DNA from: Rhyacophila brunnea
Taxonomy: Eukaryota; Arthropoda; Insecta; Trichoptera; Rhyacophilidae
NCBI GenBank assembly: GCA_022495005.1
Contig: JAGYXB010000559.1
Location: forward strand, 2,108,001 to 2,172,000
Direction: 5' to 3'
DNA: 64,000 nucleotides
Shown: piece by piece, positions 1 to 12,700 of the stretch
Position numbering within the stretch: position 1 is the stretch's first letter
Layout of the letters: each line of letters opens with the position of its first letter
Position numbers and translations under genes: made by a program
Notes under the pieces: generated by a model
Told to the model about the DNA's origin: nothing
Database searches by the model: none
Seen by the model: the letters and a program-made list of their open reading frames with translations, nothing else

Positions 1-584
1 GAGATGATCGTTGGATGCGAATCGTGCTTCCATTTCCATTATAATTGTATCACAGACTTCAATTGCTACTGCGTGCGTACTAACTGCTTCACAAAAATGT
101 TATAAATCACCAAAAACTCCTTATATATTACTAAAATAACCAAAGGCATTCGTCAAAACCTGTCAACGAATCCGAACCGCATATACAGTTGCGTCTTGAG
201 ACCAATTATCTAGTCAGTGTTATCATTCTGTTTCATTTAATTAGGTGAAAAAATCTTTTGTCTCACACTCGGGCATTGCCGATATTACAGTAATTCACGC
301 ACCGTTACAAGCTTCGATCTCGTATTTTGTGGTATATCGATCTCTGTCTTATGTATGAGAAACGAGAGAGAAAATTTTATAAAAATATTCAATTTGGGTC
401 AATTTTCAGACTGCCGGCGAACACAATATTTTTGTTCGGGGAATTATCGCCCAAACAAAAAGAGCCCAATAGACTGGGTTGACACAATATCGCGCGCCCT
501 ATAATTTCAAATCCACCGATTATTATTAATATTATTATATATGACATTGCACATATTATTAATATTATTATGTAGATTGTAATG

Positions 585-731
585 CCGGGTCCACACCGAA
601 AACAAGTCGCGCGACAACTCGTTAAATTTTACGATAAGCATGATAATTATCGTAAAATTTCTTAAGCAATTATGATAATTATCGTAAAATTTAACGAGTT
701 GTCGCGCGACTTGTTGCCGGTGTGGCCGCAC
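585..731. mobile_element. Foldback MITE, about 147 bp
   Basis: Two arms of about 50 bp, from CCACACCG through CAAGTCGCGCGACAACTCG, face each other around a short loop; the inner TGATAATTATCGTAAAATTT is also directly repeated. Nothing coding is seen. It lies in a non-coding stretch upstream of the first visible pescadillo exon, probably an intron. Confidence 0.75.
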
Positions 732-959
732 TTTTAGGTATTTATTTTGGCAGGTCAATGACCGAATGACCTATAGAGGGAGCCGCCAGTGGATGCATCT
801 AATATTTCCACCAATTAATTATAAAATCACTATCTTCGTCTGATTTCATAATAAAGTTAACTAGTTTGAATATTTGACGGTTGATTTTTTTTATATTTGA
901 CTCGTAATACTCGTAATAAGTAAGACTGACAAAGTGTGCATTATTTTTGTCAGATTTCC

Positions 960-1134
960 ACAGCCTACCTCTACTATGGTTTGGTCTAGAGGCAGAGTTA
1001 AATCAAATTTTAAAAACTACCCAATAACATCTGCAATTTGAATCCTTAGTTCAATGAAAACAAATAAGTATGACTGACAAAGTTTAGTGTACACTATGTC
1101 TGATCAGCCAGCCTACCTCCACCCCTCACCGCCG
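960..1134. mobile_element. 3' fragment of a CAGTGGCGAAGG-family hAT MITE
   Basis: The stretch matches the right-hand end of the complete copies at 42380-42959 and 45720-46238, including the TTCAATGAAAACAAATA box and the terminal CTACCTCCACCCCTCACCG. I could not trace a convincing left terminus, so the copy looks truncated or diverged. Confidence 0.6.
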
Positions 1135-1597
1135 GTGTGCGTAGGACAATAAAACTTTTTGGCATTTCTGAGTTAAGATTGGTGTTCAGTCAAATCTCTG
1201 TATCGCCTAAGAAATCTGAATATGTAATTTAAACAGGAGTTGGTAACATACCCAATTTGCAGTATGACTATCACCATATCTTTGATTTTGTTTTTAAACC
1301 TAGAGCTGTGTAGCCTACATCTTTTTACAGCCATGTTTATACTGATGGATCTATCTAATTAATCTCTCAAAATAGTCACATTTTCCAAAATTCAGCAGTT
1401 TCGTATCATCTGAAGGACAGATATGTATAATTATTGTAGAAAACCCTTGTTATAATCCTGCAGAACTAAAAATCTTACAAAGATTAAGAACTGCTTTGGT
1501 GAACTAAGAAAATTTTAGGCATCTATTCTTGCGTTCTGGCTGAACTAGCCAGCACTGGTTTTAAAGGGCATAATTTTTTTTTTTTATTTATTTACAG

Positions 1598-3935
1598 CCT
1601 CACACAAAGGACGAAGTTGATTTCAAACTGATGGCAACTTTTGTTGAATTTTACACTGTCATGTTAGGATTTGTAAACTTCAGACTATTCCATTCATTAA
1701 ATATGCAATATCCGCCTAACTTCTCTGGAGAAACCGGCGACATAGACAAAGCGTTGATTGACGAAGATGCCTATGTGGCTGAAAGAGTGGCTGCCATGAA
1801 TACCCCCTTGTCGTTAGTGGATACAGGAGCAGACAATGACGAAGAAACCACCATCGATCACTTCCCTTCAGACGAAGACCCTCAAAAATTAGAAGAAGCC
1901 AAACAAGAAGCGGACAAAGTCATCCGACTGAAGACACTATTCAAAGGCTTTAAGTTTTTCATTAACCGTGAAGTACCTCGAGAATCGATGGTGTTTCTGA
2001 TCAGATGTTTCGGCGGTGACGCCTCATGGGACAAGAATTCATTCGTGGGTGCTACTTTTGACGAAAGTGATGAGACCATCACTCATCATATTGTCGATAG
2101 GCCGTCAATGGATAAGCAATATATCTCCAGATACTATGTTCAACCTCAGTGGGTTTTCGACAGTGTCAATGCACGTGCTCTACTTCCCGTCAGCAAATAT
2201 TTGATGGGAGCTGTTTTGCCGCCGCATCTGTCTCCCTTCATTGATAAGGAGAAAGACCAGGTTTATATTCCACCAGAAGCCAGAGCTCTTGAAGCTGGAA
2301 TTGCTGATGCAGGTTAGTTAATTATCTTTGTTATATTATTAATAAATTTAAAGAGTTTTTGGCTTCAGCAGTTTTATGTTGTATCATTTCATTCTTCTGC
2401 GATGAGGTAACCTTCATTAATTTATCTTCTTGATAATAGAATTGTTAATAGCTTTGGAAGATCAGATCAAATTTACATTGATAATACCATGACAATTATG
2501 AAAAATATATAGTATGTATATTAAAAATGATAACTTTAACTACCTCACACACTTGTGTTACGTCCAATGATGCAGCTCTTGATCCTGCATCAGGGTTTTG
2601 ATGATGTAGCAGTGGCGAATACCTTAATAGGGGTCTCAATTTTGATATGGGAGAAGAAAGCAAAGTTATACTAATATATTGTCATGTATATTTTATTCAG
2701 GCAAAACAAGTGATGATTCTGAAACGGACGTTGAAGAAGCCACAGATGAGGATGAGGGGATTTCCCGAACTGAGGGTCTGGGAGAGGCGGAAGCCTTGCA
2801 GAATGCCTACAATGATGAAATCAAAGACGATTCTGACTCATTGGAGGAATCCGATTATGAAGAGGATAAACAGAGCAAAAAGGAAAAGGTAAAAAATACA
2901 GTGTTACATTTAGTTTTCAATCTCAGTATGTATCAATGTTTAAAAACACTGCTCAATGGCAGCATTAGTAGTCGCCTTCACTCGCAGAAGACCGATGAAG
3001 AAAATTACTCATAATACTCTTACCGTTCGTACCTGGCGACAGATTCATTCAAGCGCCAATCTTTATAGCAGTGGTGTTGCCAGTTGCTGTCGCATATCGC
3101 AGTTACTGAGCTCGAATAGTAAAATATATTATATTTGCAAGGAAGATATTTATTTCACAAAACTATGCCCTTTGGATACCGAGTTGGACCAGTGTATGTC
3201 TGATAGAATCTCGAGAGCAATGATCCAATGGGTTTGGTAAATAGCTAAGGACCATACCTTGTAGAAAAACCTTATTGATATAACCTCCACCAACTCTATA
3301 TTGTATTGCATTAATTGAATTGGAATTTTTTAAATTTCTTTATGAATATAAGCAGTACATATGCAGTTGATAGAGCATTATTTCTTTATAGAAGAATAAA
3401 ATATTAATATAAAAGATAGTGAACATTACCAATAGTAAATTTGTTTTATTCCAGTGATTCAGTCACAAATATGTTATGAATAAAAGCACCTATCAGTCAA
3501 TGTACCGCTTATGAAGTTGTGGGTCTCGTGCTTGGAACCAGAGCTGACACAGATTTAGAGGTTCAGCAAGTGGCTAATCTCATAAAAAATCGAATAAGAG
3601 TTCATCTTGTGATATCACAATATTTTTGTTCTGCCCTTAATATCTTAAACTTTTGTATATTACAGAAAAAGGGAATGGCAGTTGTACCAGGTGAAGTGGA
3701 AAAAGAGATTCCATTCGAGAAGAATCGTCAAGACAAACAAGACTTCCAACTCAGGGAGAAAATGATAAAGAAGAAACACAGGCGTCTCTACAAGAGCATG
3801 ATGGACGGGAAGAAGAAGAGGATGAAGGAGATCTGGCTTCTCAGGAAGAAACGAAGGGTTCATGATGAGAAGGAAAAAGAAGTTAAGAAGGCTGTCAAGA
3901 AGTCGGCACGAAGTGATCCAATAGAAAACGTTTAA
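1598..3935 (+). CDS. pes: Pescadillo homolog, 3' exons (partial gene)
   Basis: Pescadillo is a nucleolar protein of the PeBoW complex (with Bop1 and WDR12) that is needed for 27S/32S pre-rRNA processing and 60S ribosome assembly. Exons read by eye: 1598-2312, 2701-2888 and 3666-3935, phases matching at each junction, giving about 390 residues and a TAA at 3933-3935. The first exon opens in frame before the ATG at 1631, so that ATG is internal. It carries the family-typical ATFVEFYTVMLGFVNFRLFH stretch, then an acidic linker and a BRCT domain (FKGFKFFINREVPRE through QPQWVFDSVNAR). The second exon is very acidic. The third is basic, with MAVVPGEVEKE and a lysine-rich tail typical of the C-terminus. 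Roughly the first 200 residues (Pescadillo N-terminal domain) must lie left of the window; I found no further exon in 1-1597. Family assignment is firm; the upstream structure is unknown. Confidence 0.93.
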
Positions 3936-3992
3936 TTTTGAATAATTTATCGACTAATCTACACCTGTTCGTTCTCAAAAGTTGATATGTGA

Positions 3993-3998
3993 AATAAA
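3993..3998 (+). promoter_or_regulatory. Polyadenylation signal of pescadillo
   Basis: AATAAA lies 58 bases after the pescadillo stop codon and is the first good signal downstream. Confidence 0.6.
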
Positions 3999-4678
3999 AA
4001 TATTTTGACTAAAAAATGACTACTTCTCTGTGATCTTTGTTTCCCTTTCCTGATCATCGATCATGTAGAAATTAATATATTGCCATATTGTGGGCAACAA
4101 ACGGAATAGTGACAACTTGAACTTGACATTACCTACATTGAATTTATGAATTCTGCAATCGGAAATTCTCACGCTGACCAATCTTGCCTTGATTTTGAAA
4201 CGTCAGTTTAAGTCGTAGGCAAAATAGTTGTATTTTCCAGCACGATCGAAATGACATTGACTTGATCAGGGCTGTCATATAAAAATAAATTTTGGTATCG
4301 AAACTTTTTAATATAAAAAATACAATGATCATGAAATAATTCCAAAGTTATGTGCACTGCATTATCTAACAATATTTGAGGCAAACAATAATTAGTTGCA
4401 ATTTTTTTGAAAATAACTTATCCAGTCTCACCCTGTTTCACAGTAGGTATGTACCTACATTATTTATTTCATTATATTTACATTAAAAAATAGTTCAGGT
4501 CACTGATCCACACTGCAGGGGGGATGGTTTGATGCTTTTAACACGTTAACTCAAAACAACTACATACTGTCAAATTATTAACTTCAATTCGAACTAGAGG
4601 TATTTATTGATTGATATATATACTTACCTGGTACCTAATATTTACGTTTTCAGCGTTACGGCAATCAATATTTAAGTA

Positions 4679-5641
4679 CAGTGGCACTCAGTTATTACGA
4701 TCACGGATATAGCGAGATCTCGGATGTAACGAGGAAACATTTGTTGACATTTTAGTTTATGATTTTCTCCATACATTTATTCACTTTTATAACGAGCTAC
4801 TTATCGGTTATACCGAGCTAAAATATGGTCAAAAATTTTCTTAAAACTGTTAATATGTCGATCGTTAAAAAACATTTCGACCCTAAGCAATAAAATCCGA
4901 CCAAACAGGATGCTGCCGGAATCGGATTACGTTTATGATACTAATTAAGTGTCTAAGTACAGTAAAACCTCATTAATATGAATTCCATGGAACCAAAAAA
5001 CGAAAAAAAATTCGAATTATGAAATGTATGTGGGAAAAATATTAAAATTTTGAAAAAAAAAAAAATTTTGATTTCCAATCATAGGTCTACCGAATTGGGT
5101 CATAAAATGTCAGGATTATTTTTATTACCTTAAAATAAGTAATTTTTGATTTTTTAAGAAAAGTCTGTCACAATTTTCAATGACTGGCTCATGAAATAGT
5201 GTACTTTATTATGATTTATTGAATATTTTTGTATACCAAGGACTCTGAAATCATTTCGAATTAAAGGTATGGTTTTATATGAAAATAATGTTCAAGGGAC
5301 TTTTTTTTCAGGAGAATTTTGAATTATCAGTGTTCTTACTAACGAGGTTTTACTGTACCTACCTAATTGGTGTTTTTGCTGACAATATTGAAAAAGTATA
5401 CATGCATATGGTTGAAATTGCATGTAAAAAATCCAAGGTTTGTGAAGTCACTAGGTACCTACCAGCGTTCATTACAATAAACAACTTCTTTCGTAGTTTA
5501 TGAATGCCATGCTTGTTTCAGGGGAAAATTCTAATTATGTATTTTTGTTGAATTGCGACTTTTTGTGTTATGTGACCGCTCATTTAAAAATACCTATTCT
5601 CTGATATAACAAGTAACACTTGTAATAACCAAGTTCGACTG
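4679..5641. mobile_element. pogo/Tigger-like non-autonomous element, interrupted
   Basis: Terminal inverted repeats CAGTGGCACTCAGTTATTAC (left) and the complement of GTAATAACCAAGTTCGACTG (right) are flanked by TA target duplications (4677-4678 and 5642-5643). It is the inverted relative of the uninterrupted copy at 22640-23262 and carries a second element at 4960-5355. It lies between the convergent pescadillo and pelota genes. The pogo/Tigger label rests only on TIR form and TA duplication; no transposase is visible. Confidence 0.75.
4960..5355. mobile_element. TA-flanked MITE nested in the 4679-5641 element
   Basis: TIRs CAGTAAAACCTCATTAAT and the complement of ACTAACGAGGTTTTACTG are flanked by TA on both sides (4958-4959, 5356-5357). 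The related element at 22640-23262 has no insertion at the equivalent point (CTAAGTACCTAATTGG read on the minus strand), so this is a true insertion. A 61-75 residue open frame inside is judged a chance ORF. Confidence 0.8.
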
Positions 5642-5643
5642 TA

Positions 5644-6298
5644 TTTAATGGTAAAAATTACCAATGACTCAATACTAGCAAAAAAAGTGTCAGTCCCTTA
5701 AATATAAAATTAGGGTTTCGCTGTTTAATATCTTCATGCTCTCATAAGTTGTAATTTTGGATTTCGGCTATGGAGAAAAATTAGATTCTATTCAACTTGA
5801 AGAAATTCAGTGTTCGAAAGTTGGAAAACATTTTTTGTGTGTACCATAATTTAACCGGCTCTATGCCTTCAGCGAGTTTACTTGTTCTATGAGGCCGAGA
5901 TCGACAGGCCGTACAGACAAATTTCACGAGCTATCTCATCCGACTTTAAACTCAAATTACTAGCCGCTGTCGATTGATCTCCGTAATCCAAAAAACTAAA
6001 CACAGTGATATCTATGACGTACTTGAATAATTATGAAATACTAACCACAAATTATTGATATTACAGCGATTTTAGTAAGAGCTTTGCTCTACATTCAACG
6101 TGTCATTATAAATCAGTCTGCCATAGTAGGCTAAAATATCGTGAGGCATAGAAAAGGTTAGGGGGTTCCCCATTATGTTCTAGAAAATATAAAAGGATTC
6201 CGTGATTAAAATTATTTTGGAAATGCTGCCACAATACATATTTTACTTCACATCAATAATAATATTATAAAAACAATTTATAAAAAAACAACTTATTC
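5644..6298. other. Intergenic space between convergent pescadillo and pelota
   Basis: AT-rich sequence with no recognisable gene, repeat or RNA. The 3' end of the pelota transcript probably reaches about 6280. Confidence 0.5.
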
Positions 6299-6304
6299 TT
6301 TATT
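6299..6304 (-). promoter_or_regulatory. Polyadenylation signal of pelota (minus strand)
   Basis: TTTATT on the plus strand is AATAAA on the minus strand, about 440 bases after the pelota stop. Other AT-rich variants lie nearby, so the choice is tentative. Confidence 0.4.
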
Positions 6305-6745
6305 TACAATAATTATCAATAAACAAGAATAAATACAAAATTAAGCAACGGCATATAATCGTTACAATAATTAATTTACTCATAGTGTCAAGAAATAATT
6401 TATTTACAGTGATTTAAATATTTTACTAGCGAAATATACATAGAATTATCATGGTTACGGGAATATAACATTTCATAAACCCGTACAAACTCTTTTACAA
6501 TCGATATAGTGACAGTTACAGGGAAGTACAGATGTACGAGTGTAATAATTCATTGATGTCAAGAAAAGTCTTTTAACAAATTGCCTAAATAAATATCAAT
6601 TACCAAACACAACACCAGGCTTCGAAAACAGTCATTTTTTTAATAAATTCACCAACCACTCGTGGTCAGGATATTAAAGCGCTGCCATATTAGTGGCTGC
6701 TCAATTGACAGTGTCATAGCGTCAATACGATAAAATGATATAATA

Positions 6746-9700
6746 TTATTCAGAATTGCTTCCGTCTTCATCACTGCTGTCTTCCAGCTCGGGCATCGGA
6801 AACCGCAGGATCGCTGCAACTCCCGTCAGCTGATCGAGTTCTATAATTTAAAAAAAAGTTAATTAATCACTAATTGGTGTAACTTTTTAAAATTCCAACA
6901 GTCATTTTTTCTGACTCGGGTTTTGCCTGTCGGCATCTTCAGGCACTATGCACATTCACCAAATTGCACATTAGCAAATGCATGCTGACAGAATATAATT
7001 AACCCTTAACACTCGAGTGCCGCCATATCGGCGGCATTAGAAGTTTCCCGTATTACTCGAGTGCCGCCGTAGCGGCGGCACCGCCTATAAAGTCATTTTT
7101 TGTAATATTTTCAGAAATTTTTATAATGCGATTTCAATCAAGTTAGAATGAATAATAATAGGTTATTACATTTATCTGAGAAAGAAGTCGGCAAAAGAAT
7201 ACTGCGTGCCTAATTTCAACATAGTATTTTTATCGGAATCTTCTCTTTTTTTATTCGTAGGTCGTCGCTTGCAAGCAATGTTTTTTTGTCACATAAATTT
7301 TATTTATTGAACGTTCCCAGACTAGAGTGAAGTGTTTGTCACGCATGATTTTGAAGTGTGTTTATATTTTTTATTGGTTCTCGCTTGCGCAGGGGCGTCT
7401 CGTATAGTTTACAGTTTTATATTTGAATACTGTTTTTGATGACAATACTTATTAGTATATTATGCCGATTCGGAACCTATATAATGTGAAATACTCTAAT
7501 GAGTCAAATGAAAATTATTACGTATCGATTTATTATTTTTTGAGAAATCTTTTGATAAAGTGTACCGCACTGGGAATGAGTTGTTATGAGCCCGAAACTA
7601 ATTTAGGAAATTTACGAGACAGCCGCTTATATTACAAGTGTATTTGAAGGCAATTCATTTGTATCATATATACAGTCATAATGGACGATTTACACTTTAT
7701 AGCCAGTTCTCTACATACCGCTATTTCATTACGATTCTGTGATAAGCCAGGATTACATATTGGAGATTGCTTTGTGAAATACCACACAATGAAGAATTAT
7801 AAATAAACTAAAAATAAGTACAGTATATTCATTATAAATTTATTTTACAGAATAAAAAAAAAAAATTTTTTTACATTTTTTTCACCAATTAAATGTTTTA
7901 TATTGAAATTATGCTTTGTGCGGGAAAAAGTCTCGAGTGGGTGGTATGTACCTATAAAAAAAATTTCGAGTGGAAAAGGTTAACTCTTGTTTATATACCA
8001 AATTAATACATTAGAGGTCTCTTTAATTGTGTGAACTGTCAATTCATGGTGGAAATATATTTTTAATTTTAAAATGTCCCTCTGAGGTAGACGAAACCGG
8101 TATAGATCTACCATCATAAATTGGCATTTCAGCAAGGGCGCTAGTATGACATTGAGAATGTTGCCATAAATAACAAAAAAATGGTAATTTATAATTTTTT
8201 ATTGGTAGTAGATTTCTGTACAAATATTATTAAAATAAAAAATGAACACAATCAAAATAAAAGCGTGTTACTTTTTTTATAACCACGAGGAAGAAATGCA
8301 TAGTTGGAAAAATCAGAAATTGGAAAATATAATAAAAAAAGCGAAAATAAATTAAACTCTAAAGACAGTAAAATAGTATCAACATAAATGGAATTTTAAA
8401 TGAAACACGATAACTATAAATTACACAAACAATGTAGAAATTATATAACTACTATAATGGTTCAATTCCAGATAGACTATCATCCGATTCTGTGTCACTC
8501 TCAGGACCATTTACAGTAAAAATAAAACCAGTCAAGGTCATATTATGGAATTCACACTTGTAAATGTCAGTTTAATTAATATACTAAATTTCTTTATAAA
8601 TCCGTTTACATACACAAATAATAAGTAAGTATTCATTTATATTGCTATCCGACATTAATTTTTATTTATATCATAACTTTGAACAAAACTAAAAAAAACA
8701 AGAAATTACTTGCGTTGTAATATAAATGCAACTTGGTAACACTGAAAATAAATCTTCAACTGTCATGGCGGCTGGCCGTTGTATTCCATTATCGATATAA
8801 ATAATCAATACTTTTTGTCCTTTTTCATCATCGCAGAATTGCCATACTTTTAAAATGATGTCTCTGGCATTCCCACGAACTGTTTAAGAACTACTTGCCA
8901 TTATGCACTATACTTATTTCTTCTGTATTTTCAATAACACAATATATATCCCGAATTCTGCACGCTGACGTTTCAAAATGTAAACATTTGACTCAGTCTG
9001 GAATAAATTTGTCATAACGCCCAATCAGTAAACACTACTTACTGCGAAGTTATTTTCGGTTTGCGCTTCGTCTGCGGAGACATAATTCGTTGTCGATTAT
9101 ATTAAAATATAGCTTACTTTAAATACTTACCAAGTAATTGGTGCTAAGTAGCTATCGAATAATGTCAAATATTAAAAGGTCACATTCGTTTATTAATAAT
9201 CTAAAATGCTCTTTATGTTTTCAAATGTACAAACAATAAAAATCTTGCAAGCAAGAAAAACAGCGTACCTACCTAAATTAACAACAAACACTCATTCGAT
9301 TATAAAATACTATATCAAATATGAAATTATGTATTAGGTAAATTCCGTATTTAAAAGGAAAAAGCTTTTTTAACTTGTTGATCTCTTTTTTTAATAGGTA
9401 GGTATAATTTATTTATCAACACTAAAATTTAGTTTTTTTTTTAAGTTTAAGTACAAAAATCGTGTTTCATTAAAATTATTAATGCATTAAAGGTCGTTAA
9501 ATTATTAAGTAAAAGAAAAAGTACATAAGTAATAACATTATTATGTAAGTGGAAAAATAAGAAATAGTTGTCAAGTTTTAAGAGAAATATTGAACATTTT
9601 CATAGATACCGCAGAACAGATCAATAACATAGAAATGCGAAAACCAGTTGCATTCCACAATTTTTTTCTTTGTATTCCTTATATGTAGATAACCTACCCA

Positions 9701-12700
9701 GTGTCGATCCAGGAGAAGACCTCCCCTAACTCCTTAGACTATTCTCAGTTTCTAATTCTTCGCTGCCACATACATCCATCGAACTTAATGAGATCATCGA
9801 TCCAGCAGGTTTTAGGACATCCCTGTAGTCATCTATTGGTTGTACACTCGCTGAGCAACACGTCCAACTCAATGCCATTTATCAGCTGGACTCTTATCAC
9901 ATCACAATATACTCTCGTCTGCCTCAAAAATCCTTTAAAATATTGTATGGCACCATCTCAGCACAAGACATGTTAATATAATCAATTTGAAATAATATGT
10001 ACCTACAAATAAAGGCATATTTTAAAATAGGAAACAGAAAAGATTGACTTACGTTCCCCAGATATGTGCATACTTGAAAAAATTTTGACTTCACCGCCTG
10101 ACTCCCTCACCGAATCCACGAGCGATACATACTGCTTTCTTGTTTTGATATCTTGACACCTGTAATAATAACACCATCAAGTAGAAAATTTAACTTGATC
10201 TGTGGCAGTTGGGTGAACTAAAATCCCCTCTCGCACTAGGAAGATTATCCTACATGGAAGAAGAAAAAAGCTATAATGAGCTCATTCTGCCTATAAACAA
10301 GATTGACAAGACAAAAAGGTCATGGCAATGAGAGGTATAATTCATTTCACATTTTAATATATCCATATATTCATAATATGTACTACAAACATCTAGTCAT
10401 TGGAAAAAATTGGCATATTATGTCATTTTATTTCTGTTTTCATCAAGCAAGTAGGGAATAATATCTTCAAATCCTGGCAATACTCTTTAAGAAAAATAAT
10501 AGTATAATATAATTACAAAATTACTAAATACATGACTTTTGCAGAAAATAAGCTAAATGTCTATTAGCAAGGGTATTCTAACTAATTAACACGGTAACAC
10601 ATTTCCATCCCTTTTCTTGATCAAAAATAACACAGAAATCTATTCAACAAGATTTGACAGCTGGCAATTAACGCGATCATGAGCGGCCATATTGATAAAC
10701 ATCATGCCTGACGGCTAAATTCCCGGGATAATTAACTGCCTGAATACGACATATCAAATTTATCACTTCTTTATTGATTTTGGAGTTAAGAATAGGCTTG
10801 CAGGTGTATTTATTGAACTCAGCTTGACTGAGAGTCCATATGTTTGAAGTCCGCCTTACGTGAACTAGAATCAAGAGGTGTTCTCTACTGAGAATCCTCA
10901 TAGAAAAATGCATTCCAAATATAGAAATCAATCAAATCAATGAAAATTTGAGACAGCTCTGTTTGCCTGCACCGGACTGTGTTAAATTTAATCATCCCTG
11001 TCGCAATCCAAAGTCATGAGGTCCTGACAAAGAAGAAAAATGAAAGTTTATATTGTAAACTTGCCTAAATAGCTTGTCCGAAATTAAGAGTGTTTCGACA
11101 GCTTGAGATTCATTAGCTCTTTCGACATGTTTCTTTCCATAGAATGCTTTAGCTGGTTCACATTGGAGCATCGTGTAGAACGATTCAAGGATTCGCACTT
11201 CTCCTGAAGCTTTTGTGTCAGACATTCTCACCGCGACTATAGGATCCTGGAGTACTTCTGAAAATTTCACACTTCGTTAATATTCAGTTTGCAAATTTTA
11301 ATGCCACATATTCTTACATGGATTGAAATATTAGGTACAGATTGTAATTACATCAAACTATGTATTGAGTAAATTGATTCGTAATTTATTGTCTGTTTAC
11401 TTAAAAATAGACCTAATAGAATAAATGTAAGACACAACCCCTATGCCAAAATTTGTGTTTCTAAAAAAATCTGTTTTCAACCAAATTTGACACCTTTCTT
11501 TTAGCACTTCCTTCCAAAGAGCATTTTGAACTGTATAATTTTAACATTTAGCAAAACCAGTTAAGTAGCAAAAAAAATAATTTTAAAGAATAATTTGACA
11601 CTCTGACAAATTTAACATTCTGACACGACCATTTATTGACAACCGGAGTAAAAAAAATTGTGAAAAAATATAATGACTGTTTTCAAAAATAATTTTGAAG
11701 GCATTCTTACCTTTGAGAGAATGCTTGAACCCAGACGAGGCGTGTACCAGCATAAACTTTCCTTTGTTTTCAAGCAATAATTTATTGTCAGTTTTGATAG
11801 CCTGCTGTATCATGTATTCGAAGAATTGGTCTTTCACAAAGCCCGGGGAAGCCAAAATCACGCATTTGACAATGGTGAAATTAATGTGACGAATGATGGC
11901 TTGCATAACAGATTCGTAGAACCTAGACAAACCCTGGAATTACGATAAAAACAAATAAAATTTACAATAGATGCTATTACATACGTGTAAAAATTTCATT
12001 GGTAACATATATTAACAATATTTATTATGTACCTATGTACTGTTTTATATGTATGTAGGTATTGCTTTATTATTATTTTTTGTTATCTTTAGCAATTTTT
12101 AGATAAATATGCCAGAAGATTTGGATTGTAGAATCTATAAATGTTGTGTTCGAGACAAAATTCCCAGTTTAAAAATTAAAATCAAACCTTCTCGTGTTGT
12201 TGAACAAATCCTTTCCGTTTACGCGGTATGGTGACATCAATTTTGGACCTCACGAGCGTCATGCAGGCAGTGATGAGGCAGACGTGCGCCAGCCCATCTT
12301 GCATGATGACTGCGGCGAGATCAGCATTCTGAGTGACGTCGCAGGCCATGTCCACACGCTCCAGAGCAACAGAGTCCCATAGTGACTTCCGTAGAGTAAA
12401 CTTGCGGTTCACTTCCAAGTCCAGCGTGTGGTATGCTCCCATCTGAAAACAATGTTCCAAACTAGATTAAGTACATATACAAATATATTAAGTAATTATT
12501 TTTTTTATTATTTGAATGTGTATTATTATTGAAAAACACATTTTTAAAAATTATTTCTTTTCATTTATCAACATTTTGATGTGACTCAAATAGGGTCAGC
12601 AGACACGCTGTTTGGAACCCCTGTTTTACGCTATCAATCCATCTATGATGGGAACTATTTCTAATAACTATACTATAGGTCTCACAAATTTCCCCAAGGA

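Noticed and set aside
1631..2317. Complete pescadillo-like short protein starting at 1631
   Set aside because: The ATG is internal: the frame is open upstream to a splice acceptor and the protein lacks the family's N-terminal domain.
9701..9976. 91-codon open frame in a pelota intron
   Set aside because: No recognisable domain, no splice context and low-complexity codon use; probably random.
11583..11930. Stand-alone small gene on the minus strand
   Set aside because: It is pelota exon 4 read past its donor; the splice-joined reading matches pelota throughout.
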